DNA of 11,879 bases from Nautiliaceae bacterium (GTDB lineage: Bacteria; Campylobacterota; Campylobacteria; Campylobacterales; Nautiliaceae), in assembly GCA_027008345.1 (NCBI GenBank), contig JALTBU010000021.1, forward strand, positions 1 to 11,879, in the 5' to 3' direction. Below the pieces are notes generated by a model. It ran no database searches. It worked only from the letters and a program-made list of their open reading frames with translations, and was not told the origin of the DNA. A program made the translations under genes and the position numbers. Shown here one piece after another: positions 1 to 5,962 of the stretch (positions are counted from its first letter, which is position 1; the number at the start of each line of letters is the position of its first letter).

Positions 1-751
1 AAGATTGAAAATCACTCTCAATAGTATCTAAAACAGGAATTTCAGAAGGTATATATTTACTTCTATCGATACCTTTTTTTGTTAAAAGTTTTTTAAATAG
101 ATTAAAATCAAAATTAGCAATTTTTAAGGATTTGAGAGATTCATAAATTTTATTCAATCCGCCAGTAACAGTATTTATATATATTAATTCGCCTTCGGAA
201 TAAAATGTAAAAAATACTTTATCATAAAGCATAACGACAAATAAATCGTTTCCTTTTTTTAAAATATTTTCTTTATATAAAGATTTATATGCAAATGCTG
301 GAAAAGAAAGATAATCAATATAACCTGTCTCTTTTAAAATATATTCATAATTTTTGGTAACAAAATTTACTGGTACAATTACACATTGGATAACAACTTT
401 TTTTTCGTCTTTTAAAGATTTGACAATTTCATATTTTACAATATACTCTTCAGTTTCTAAAAGACCTGCTTCTTCATATACTTTTGTCTCAATAAAACTG
501 TCAAGATCAACATTTTCTATCACATTTGCTTCAACATCAAAACTATAAAAAATTGCATTTTCGATTGGTATATAACTACATAAAAGAGGAGTTGATTTTA
601 ATTTGCCTCTATAAATTCTTATAAGTTTTTTTTCTGCTAAAAGGACATATCTTTCATCGCCTTTAATACCTACTACTCTATTAACATCGTAATTATATTT
701 TTTAAAAAAACTAAATTTTGAAAAAAAATTTGTAATTTTTTCCTTTTTCAT
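1..751 (-). CDS. Unrecognised protein downstream of era, 3' end outside the window; possible actin-like (PilM/GspL-type) fold
   Basis: The minus strand is open from an ATG at 751 to the left edge, giving the first 250 residues with no stop. A Shine-Dalgarno sequence (AGAGGG) lies four bases before the ATG, and the start is 10 bases after the era stop, so this is the next gene of the rplI-hslV-hslU-era operon. I do not recognise the protein by name. It begins with a basic, Phe-rich stretch (about 1-22) and then alternates short beta-like and helical segments. A beta-hairpin-like run at about 181-204 (DLFVVMLYDK, then GELIYINTVTGG) resembles the second-subdomain strands of actin-like ATPases such as PilM or GspL. 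No transmembrane segment is visible in this part. That the frame is a real gene is fairly sure; the fold assignment is a weak inference from pattern, and the function is unknown. Confidence 0.8.
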   Translation of the reverse strand, partial: MKKEKITNFFSKFSFFKKYNYDVNRVVGIKGDERYVLLAEKKLIRIYRGKLKSTPLLCSYIPIENAIFYSFDVEANVIENVDLDSFIETKVYEEAGLLETEEYIVKYEIVKSLKDEKKVVIQCVIVPVNFVTKNYEYILKETGYIDYLSFPAFAYKSLYKENILKKGNDLFVVMLYDKVFFTFYSEGELIYINTVTGGLNKIYESLKSLKIANFDFNLFKKLLTKKGIDRSKYIPSEIPVLDTIESDFQS

Positions 752-761
752 TTTCCCTCTT

Positions 762-1640
762 TTAATCTAAATCGTATCCTAACTCTTCAAGCATTCTTTT
801 ATTTTTACTCCATCCAGGTACCACTTTAACATAAAGTTCAAGATAAATCTTTTTACCGCTGAATTCTTCAAGAAGTTTTCTTGCATATGTGCCGATTTCT
901 TTTATTTTTCTTCCCTTTTTCCCTATGATCATACCTTTTTGAGAAGGTCTTTCGACTATAATTGTAGCATAAACTTTATCTATATTAGAATATTCTTCGA
1001 GCTTTTCTATTAACACATCTGTTTCATATGGTAACTCATCACCTAATTTTTCAAAAAGAGCTTCTCTTATAAGTTCTTTATAAATATCTCTTATATGCTC
1101 TGTTGATATGATTTCAGGGTCATAATAATAAGGATGTTCAGGAAGATGCGTAACAATTTCATTCAAAAGTTCTTCTTTTCCTTTACCCTCTACCACACTT
1201 ATGGGAATTACAGCCAATGCTTTACCCAATTTTTTATATTCTTCAATTTTTTTGTCTATTTCTTCTTTTGAAACCAAATCAGTTTTTGTCAAAACAACTA
1301 TGTGAGGTATATTTTTTTTATTAAGTTCCAAGAACCACTTATATCCATCCAAATTATCCCTTACATCTGCTAAAAATAAAACAAGATCACTGTCACCTAA
1401 TGCTTTTAGTGCTTCTTTTAACATAAATTTGTTTAAAAGCTTCTCTTTCTCATGAAGACCTGGTGTATCAAGAAGTATTATCTGATCATCACCATGCATC
1501 ACTATCGCATTTACTCTTTTTCTACTTGCATTTGCTTTTGGAGAAACCAAAGCTATTTTTTCTCCTAAAAGCCAATTAAGAAGAGTTGATTTTCCTGCAT
1601 TTGGTTTACCGAGTATTCCTACAAATCCACTTTTTGGCAT
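762..1640 (-). CDS. era: GTPase Era, ribosome small-subunit assembly
   Basis: Era is a GTPase that binds the 3' end of 16S rRNA and helps 30S maturation. The 292 residues match the usual Era length. The N-terminal GTPase domain shows G1 GKPNAGKST (11-19), a switch I segment SPKANASRKR (33-42), G3 DTPG (58-61), a G4 of the form TKTD (118-121) and a probable G5 at ISV (147-149). The C-terminal KH domain carries the RNA-binding GxxG loop at 240-243 (IIGKKG). Two positions depart from the common consensus: Ser39 where Thr is usual in switch I, and TKTD instead of NKxD. Both are conservative and the protein looks functional. The start at 1640 is supported by an AAGGA that lies over the hslU stop codon, which suggests translational coupling. 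It is the fourth gene of the operon. Confidence 0.97.
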   Translation of the reverse strand: MPKSGFVGILGKPNAGKSTLLNWLLGEKIALVSPKANASRKRVNAIVMHGDDQIILLDTPGLHEKEKLLNKFMLKEALKALGDSDLVLFLADVRDNLDGYKWFLELNKKNIPHIVVLTKTDLVSKEEIDKKIEEYKKLGKALAVIPISVVEGKGKEELLNEIVTHLPEHPYYYDPEIISTEHIRDIYKELIREALFEKLGDELPYETDVLIEKLEEYSNIDKVYATIIVERPSQKGMIIGKKGRKIKEIGTYARKLLEEFSGKKIYLELYVKVVPGWSKNKRMLEELGYDLD

Positions 1641-1653
1641 ACTATCTTTATCC

Positions 1654-2967
1654 TTATAAAATATATTTTGCTATTTCTTCATTGTCAACAATTTCTTCAA
1701 GTCTGTCTTTTACATAATTACTATCGATAATAAAATCTTTACCTTTATATTCATCAGCATTAAAATTAATATCTTCTAAAACTTTCTCAACCACAGTATG
1801 AAGTCTTCTTGCTCCAATATCTTCTGTTTTCTCATTTGCTAAAAACGCATATCTTGCAATCTCTCTTAAAGCATCTTCTTTAAATATGAGATTCACTCCC
1901 TCAACTTCAAGAAGTTTTTGATATTGTTTTATTAATGAATGTTTCGGTCTTGTAAGAATCTGATACAATGCTTCTTCATCAAGACTTTGAAGTTCAACCC
2001 TTAAAGGAAATCTACCTTGAAGTTCTGGTATTAAATCGCTCGGCTTACTTACATGAAACGCACCCGCCGCAATAAACAAAATATGGTCTGTTTTGATATA
2101 CCCGTATTTAGTCTGAACAGTACTTCCTTCAACAATTGGAAGTAAATCTCTTTGAACACCTTCTTTGCTTGGATCCTGTCTCGTATTTCCTGTTGCTGCG
2201 ATTTTATCAATTTCATCTATAAAAATAATCCCATTTTCAGCTCTTTTAAGCGCTTCTTTTTTAAGTTCGTCTTTATTTATAACTTTATCCGCAATCTGCT
2301 TTTTAAGAATTTCTTTTGCTTCTTTTACACTTACTTCTTTTTTTTCTTTGTTTTTATTAAAAATACCTATGATTTTAACAATAGATTCCTGAGCTTTTGC
2401 CATATCAGGAGGCAGATTATCTCCCATATCAGTATCTTCATCAACTTCAATTGTTATTTTAAGATGATCTACATCTCCGTTTTTAACCTTTTGTTTCATT
2501 CTCTCAAATGATTTTTGATACTCAGCCTGTTTTTCTTCCGGTGCATTTTTTGGAAGTGGAGGCAAAAGTTTTTTTGTAATTTCATCAATTACTTCATCTT
2601 CAATTTTTTCTCTGCTTTTTTCTTGGAGTTCTTCTCTGACTAAATTCATTGAATTATTGACAAGATCCCTTATCATACTTTCAACATCACGTCCGACAAA
2701 TCCCACTTCTGTATATTTACTCGCTTCTACTTTTACAAACGGAACTTTCATCATTTTCGCCATTCTTCTGGCAATTTCAGTTTTTCCAACACCTGTTGGT
2801 CCTATCATCATAATATTTTTAGGCAAAATATCATCCTGCCATTCTTTTGGTAACTGCATTCTTCTGTATCTGTTTCTAAGTGCGATTGCTATAGTTTTTT
2901 TAGCATCCTTTTGCCCTACTACATATTCATCAAGATATGCAACTATCTCTTTTGGAGTCATATTCAT
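1654..2967 (-). CDS. hslU: HslU, ATPase subunit of the HslUV protease
   Basis: HslU is a hexameric AAA+ unfoldase that feeds substrates to the HslV peptidase in the cytoplasm. All hallmarks are visible in 437 residues: Walker A GPTGVGKT (56-63), a pore loop GFVG (89-92; GYVG in E. coli), an intermediate domain at about 110-235, Walker B IIFIDEID (247-254), an arginine finger in ELQGRF (Arg319) and the sensor-2 GARR (385-388). The C-terminal tail ends KYIL, comparable to the E. coli tail that docks into HslV. The ATG at 2967 is preferred over a second Met two codons later because AAGGA lies at good spacing before it. It begins one base after the hslV stop, so the two partner subunits are made together. 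Confidence 0.98.
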   Translation of the reverse strand: MNMTPKEIVAYLDEYVVGQKDAKKTIAIALRNRYRRMQLPKEWQDDILPKNIMMIGPTGVGKTEIARRMAKMMKVPFVKVEASKYTEVGFVGRDVESMIRDLVNNSMNLVREELQEKSREKIEDEVIDEITKKLLPPLPKNAPEEKQAEYQKSFERMKQKVKNGDVDHLKITIEVDEDTDMGDNLPPDMAKAQESIVKIIGIFNKNKEKKEVSVKEAKEILKKQIADKVINKDELKKEALKRAENGIIFIDEIDKIAATGNTRQDPSKEGVQRDLLPIVEGSTVQTKYGYIKTDHILFIAAGAFHVSKPSDLIPELQGRFPLRVELQSLDEEALYQILTRPKHSLIKQYQKLLEVEGVNLIFKEDALREIARYAFLANEKTEDIGARRLHTVVEKVLEDINFNADEYKGKDFIIDSNYVKDRLEEIVDNEEIAKYIL

Positions 2968-2968
2968 T

Positions 2969-3517
2969 TTAATCCTTTAATTTAAGCAATGTAATATTAG
3001 TATTCGTATAAATGCAAAGCTCGCCTGCTATTTTTAAAGATTCCCTTACTAAATCTTCTGGGTCCATCTCAGCATATTTATCAAGCGCCCTTGCAGCGGA
3101 AATAGCAAAATTTCCACCACTCCCAATTGCCGCTAATTTTCCGTCTTCTGGCTCAACTACATCACCGTTACCTGAGAGGATAAAAATATGTTTGGTATTT
3201 AAAACTATCATCATTGCTTCAAGTCTTCTTAAATATTTATCTTTTCTCCACTCTTTTGCAAAATCAATCACAGCTTTTAATAAATCACCTTTTCTGTTTT
3301 GCAGATGGTTTTCAAACATATCAAACAAAATAAAAGCATCAGCCGTACTTCCTGCAAAACCTGCCAATACTTTTCCATTATACAATGTTCTAACTTTTTT
3401 TGCATTTCCTTTAAGTACTGCATGACCGAAAGTAACTTGACCGTCACCCCCTATTACAGCTACACCGTCTTTTTTATAACCAAGTATTGTTGTTGCTTCT
3501 AAATGAATTTTTGACAT
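2969..3517 (-). CDS. hslV: HslV, peptidase subunit of the HslUV protease
   Basis: HslV is the proteasome-like threonine peptidase that degrades proteins unfolded by HslU. By alignment with the E. coli protein the nucleophile is Thr9 in EATTIL, so an eight-residue propeptide (MSKIHLEA) must be removed. The other catalytic positions are Asp25 (GGDG) and Lys41 (NAKK). Further family signatures are GFAGSTADAF (53-62), EWRKDKYLRRLEA (89-101) and GSGG (132-135). At 182 residues the length is typical. No later Met precedes Thr9, and a GGAAGG ribosome site supports the ATG at 3517. That ATG overlaps the rplI stop by one base (TAATG), which indicates coupling to rplI. It is the second gene of the operon, directly before its ATPase partner. 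Confidence 0.98.
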   Translation of the reverse strand: MSKIHLEATTILGYKKDGVAVIGGDGQVTFGHAVLKGNAKKVRTLYNGKVLAGFAGSTADAFILFDMFENHLQNRKGDLLKAVIDFAKEWRKDKYLRRLEAMMIVLNTKHIFILSGNGDVVEPEDGKLAAIGSGGNFAISAARALDKYAEMDPEDLVRESLKIAGELCIYTNTNITLLKLKD

Positions 3518-3957
3518 TATTCACCTTCCACTTCTATTTGCACTTTTGCATGAATACCATGACCTAGTTTAATATCTATATTATACACACCAGGAGCTTT
3601 TATTGTTTTGTGTTCAATTTGTTTTTTGTCTATTTCATAACCTTTTTGGTGTAAAACTTCTGCTATTTCTTTATTAGTAACAGAGCCTAAAAGCTGTCCG
3701 TTTGCCCCAAGTTTATGTTTTATGACAATTTTTTCGTTTTCGAGTTTTTCTTTAATTTCATTAATCTTTGCAAGTTCAGCTTTTAATTCTGCCTCTTTTT
3801 TAGCCTGTTCTTTTTTCCATTCTTCAACAACTTCTGGAGTTGCTAGTTTTGCAAAACCTTTTGGAATTAAAAAATTTCTTGCATATCCGTCTTTTGCCTC
3901 TTTAATTTCTCCGGCTTTTCCAAGACCTTTTACATCTTTTAACAATAATACTTTCAT
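3517..3957 (-). CDS. rplI: 50S ribosomal protein bL9
   Basis: bL9 binds 23S rRNA near the L1 stalk and extends from the large subunit through a long helix. The 146 residues match the family length. The N-terminal rRNA-binding domain has the signature MKVLLLKDVKGLGKAGE, followed by GYARNFLIPKGFA (24-36). A charged Lys/Glu/Ala-rich connecting helix spans about 42-75. The C-terminal domain includes GQLLGSVT and ends in a GxHAKVQIEV-type strand. A GGGCAG-type ribosome site precedes the start at 3957, and a plausible sigma-70 promoter lies just upstream. It is the first gene of the minus-strand operon, the same order as in Helicobacter pylori (rplI, hslV, hslU, era). Confidence 0.98.
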   Translation of the reverse strand: MKVLLLKDVKGLGKAGEIKEAKDGYARNFLIPKGFAKLATPEVVEEWKKEQAKKEAELKAELAKINEIKEKLENEKIVIKHKLGANGQLLGSVTNKEIAEVLHQKGYEIDKKQIEHKTIKAPGVYNIDIKLGHGIHAKVQIEVEGE

Positions 3958-3972
3958 TTCTGCCCTTTTTAT

Positions 3973-4000
3973 TTGAATTTTACTGAAAATTAGTTAAAAT
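3973..4000 (+). promoter_or_regulatory. Predicted sigma-70 promoter for the PAS-HPt-kinase operon
   Basis: TTGAAT (3973-3978) and TAAAAT (3995-4000) are separated by 16 bases and lie 26 bases before the PAS gene start. Transcription would start near 4007. In Campylobacterota the -10 box matters most and -35 boxes are weak, so the -10 is the firmer part. The element is interleaved with the divergent rplI promoter. Confidence 0.5.
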
Positions 4001-4005
4001 TGCAA
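3977..4005 (-). promoter_or_regulatory. Predicted sigma-70 promoter for rplI-hslV-hslU-era
   Basis: Read on the minus strand, a TTGCAA -35 box (4000-4005) is followed after 17 bases by a TAAAAT -10 box (3977-3982). The -10 box ends about 19 bases before the rplI start. Its -35 box shares base 4000 with the -10 box of the plus-strand promoter, so the two polymerases would compete. The call rests on consensus match and spacing only. Confidence 0.55.
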
Positions 4006-4015
4006 AAAGCGCTTT
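4006..4015. promoter_or_regulatory. Ten-base palindrome at the predicted start point, possible operator
   Basis: AAAGCGCTTT is a perfect palindrome that covers the predicted transcription start of the signalling operon and lies just upstream of the rplI -35 box. Its position suits a repressor site. It could be chance, and no regulator is encoded beside it. It sits immediately before the AAGGA ribosome site of the PAS gene (4016-4020). Confidence 0.25.
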
Positions 4016-4026
4016 AAGGATTTTAA

Positions 4027-4458
4027 ATGTCATCCCAAAAAATAATTGATGAAGAAGTGACTTTTGAAGAAGCAGGAGTAGCAGGAAGACCTATAATTAG
4101 CAAGACTGATTTAAAAGGTATTATTACTTATGTGAATACACCTTTTTGTAAACTTGCCGGTTATTCAAAAGATGAGCTCAAAGGCAAACCGCATAATATT
4201 ATCAGACACCCTGATATGCCAAAAGCCGCCTTTAAAGATTTATGGGAAACTATTGAAAAAAATGAAAAATGGCGGGGATTTGTAAAAAATTTAAGAAAAG
4301 ACGGAAAATATTATTGGGTCGAAGCATTTATCGAACCTATATTTGATGAAAACGGTAATAAAATAGGTTATATAAGTGCCAGAAAACCGGTTTCACAAGA
4401 AGATAAAGAAAAATATGAAAAGATTTATAAAGAAATGCGAGAGAAGGAATCAGAATGA
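4027..4458 (+). CDS. Stand-alone Aer/CetB-like PAS redox-sensor protein
   Basis: This 143-residue protein is essentially one PAS domain of the Aer type, which binds FAD and reports the redox state of the electron-transport chain. The Aer signature is clear: ITYVNTPFCKLAGYSKDEL (33-51), then PHNIIRHPDMP (55-65), in which Arg60, His61 and Asp63 correspond to FAD-contact residues of E. coli Aer, then W73, KWRGFVKNLRKDG (81-93) and YYW (95-97). There is no transmembrane segment, HAMP or chemoreceptor domain, so it resembles C. jejuni CetB, which partners a separate membrane protein. It lacks an output domain; a charged helix (about 124-143) follows the PAS core. It is the first gene of the operon, with AAGGA six bases before the ATG, and its stop overlaps the next start (ATGA). 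The PAS type is sure; FAD binding and a role in the relay are inferred. Confidence 0.9.
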   Translation: MSSQKIIDEEVTFEEAGVAGRPIISKTDLKGIITYVNTPFCKLAGYSKDELKGKPHNIIRHPDMPKAAFKDLWETIEKNEKWRGFVKNLRKDGKYYWVEAFIEPIFDENGNKIGYISARKPVSQEDKEKYEKIYKEMREKESE

Positions 4459-5519
4459 TTGTTTTATTTAAAAACGGTAAAATTACAGGTGCCGAAACCA
4501 AACTTTTAAAGATGTTAAATACAGATTTAGCTGGTTTAAGTTCAATTATTTCTGAACTTGAATTTTTAATATCATCAAGACAAAATAATAATATCAGTAT
4601 TAATAATATCTCTTTTAAAGTAGAAGAAATACCATTAATATCACTTGAAGACATAACAGCTTTTGAATTAATACAGGATTTAACATCAACTGCTAAAGAC
4701 CAATATCAAGAACCTACAATAAGCCTTGAAAATGAACTTTTAAACTTAGAACCTTTAAACAAAGAAGGAAATACACAAATTAAAATTGAAGAGCCTTTTA
4801 TACAAGAACCTATGATTCCCGAAGATTTCAATATATCCATTCAACAAGAAAATATTAAACCTTCTTCACAAACAACATCAGAAATTTCTACATCTGAAAT
4901 AAAACATTCTCATCAGAATCCAGAAATCAAACCGGTTATAGCTGAAAATGAAATAAAAATTTCTTTTGAAAATACTTTTGATGAAATTAATGAAATATTA
5001 TCACTTGATAAAGAAGAAGCAAATAAACTTATTGCAGAAGAACTGCAAAAAGCTTCCGAAGACCTTGGAATAGATTATCAAACAATAAACAATTTATATA
5101 TTGACCTTATCAAACAATTTGAAAATGAAAAAAAAGAGTTTTATCAAGCAATAAATGAAAATAATTATGAAAAGTTACACCAGACAGCCCATAAATTAAA
5201 AGGGGCAGCTCTTAATCTAAGACTTTCAAAACTTGCATTAATTTTAAAAAATATTGATGAAGAATCAAAAGCTAACAAGCCTATAGAACAGATTAAATTT
5301 TTAGTCGATAAATTTTATAGTTTTGTAGAAAAAATAAAAAACGATTCGAATGATTTAGAAATTCCTGAGAGTATTAAAAATTTAATATTAATAACAATCA
5401 AAGATTATCTCGCAACTCAAAATGAAAAAAAATTTAAAAAAGATATTAAATACATTGAAAAAATATTAAATACTAAAATCAATTCTTTAGAAGATTTACA
5501 AAAATTGGTTAAGGAATAG
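4455..5519 (+). CDS. Histidine-phosphotransfer (HPt) protein with unrecognised N-terminal region
   Basis: The HPt motif is at 245-251 (AHKLKGA), with His246 as the expected phospho-acceptor and helices on either side (about 205-298). It would carry phosphate between the kinase's receiver domain and a final response regulator. The 354 residues are much longer than a bare HPt. Residues 1-75 form a compact segment starting MIVLFKNGKITG, possibly a degenerate PAS-like or sensor module. Residues 80-165 are a Glu/Pro/Ser/Thr-rich, probably disordered linker. Residues 171-205 form a helical lead-in to the HPt, and 300-354 a charged tail helix. No receiver or kinase domain is present. The start overlaps the PAS gene stop (ATGA) with AAGGA six bases upstream, so the two are coupled. 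The HPt call is firm; the N-terminal function is unknown. Confidence 0.88.
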   Translation: MIVLFKNGKITGAETKLLKMLNTDLAGLSSIISELEFLISSRQNNNISINNISFKVEEIPLISLEDITAFELIQDLTSTAKDQYQEPTISLENELLNLEPLNKEGNTQIKIEEPFIQEPMIPEDFNISIQQENIKPSSQTTSEISTSEIKHSHQNPEIKPVIAENEIKISFENTFDEINEILSLDKEEANKLIAEELQKASEDLGIDYQTINNLYIDLIKQFENEKKEFYQAINENNYEKLHQTAHKLKGAALNLRLSKLALILKNIDEESKANKPIEQIKFLVDKFYSFVEKIKNDSNDLEIPESIKNLILITIKDYLATQNEKKFKKDIKYIEKILNTKINSLEDLQKLVKE

Positions 5520-5521
5520 TA

Positions 5522-5962
5522 ATGAAAAAATTTTTAATTTTATTTGGAGCCTTTTATTTTCTTTTTGCATTCGATCTGACATTTACAAGAGCATTTAATG
5601 ATTTTAATCAGGGTATCAGACTTTCAAAAAAAAATCCTACCTTAGCATATAAAAAATTCAAAGAGGCATATAATTTAATTCAGCAGTTAAAAAATAAAGA
5701 TACTTCTCAGGTTTATTATATGCTTGGAAGAATGTACTGTAACGGATGGGGAGTCAAAAAAAATTACAAACTTGCAGAAAAATATTTTTTAAAAGCGCTT
5801 AAACTCGGCAACAGAAGGGTTCATTGCTGTCTTGCAAGGCTTTATTTTAAAATGAACCGTGCAGATTTAGCAGAAGAGCATTTAAAATATTCACTCTCTC
5901 ATAAAAGAATTGCAAATTACTGCAATGATTTAATACAACCGAATATAAACAAGGAGCAATAA
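5522..5962 (+). CDS. Small exported protein with a Sel1-type repeat
   Basis: The 146-residue product begins with a typical signal peptide: two Lys, then a hydrophobic core (LILFGAFYFLFAF), with cleavage plausible after Ala16. The mature part contains a Sel1-like (TPR-related) repeat at about 64-96, recognisable from YYMLGRMYCNGWGVKKNY followed by LAEKYFLKALKLGN, with weaker helical repeats before and after it. Four cysteines (73, 102, 103, 134) could form disulfides in the periplasm, somewhat like Helicobacter cysteine-rich Sel1 proteins, though the spacing differs. It starts two bases after the HPt stop with AAGGA upstream, and ends directly before the kinase ATG. Given this position, I infer a periplasmic partner of the kinase sensor domain, by analogy with ExoR, a Sel1-repeat protein that inhibits the ExoS kinase. 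Two poly-A runs (9 and 8 A) lie in the gene. Confidence 0.8.
   Translation: MKKFLILFGAFYFLFAFDLTFTRAFNDFNQGIRLSKKNPTLAYKKFKEAYNLIQQLKNKDTSQVYYMLGRMYCNGWGVKKNYKLAEKYFLKALKLGNRRVHCCLARLYFKMNRADLAEEHLKYSLSHKRIANYCNDLIQPNINKEQ

Noticed and set aside
2152..3425. Several plus-strand open frames of 67-137 codons opposite hslU and hslV
   Set aside because: They are antisense to well-conserved genes, rich in Phe, Ser and Leu as expected of reversed AT-rich coding sequence, and have no convincing ribosome sites.
2969..3517. The eight extra residues before the HslV nucleophile as a wrong start
   Set aside because: No later start codon exists, the ribosome site fits, and I recall short propeptides before the Thr in HslV of related bacteria.
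3722..3976. Plus-strand open frame opposite rplI
   Set aside because: Antisense shadow of a universally conserved ribosomal protein gene; it also spans the rplI promoter region.
4337..4654. Minus-strand frame of 105 codons across the PAS/HPt gene junction
   Set aside because: It lies opposite two genes with clear domain motifs and a typical ATGA overlap; its hydrophobic composition reflects low-GC antisense sequence.
5626..5763. Poly-A runs of nine (5626-5634) and eight (5756-5763) bases in the Sel1-repeat gene as phase-variable switches
   Set aside because: Runs of this length are common in DNA this AT-rich and encode ordinary Lys-Lys; a single sequence cannot show variation in length.
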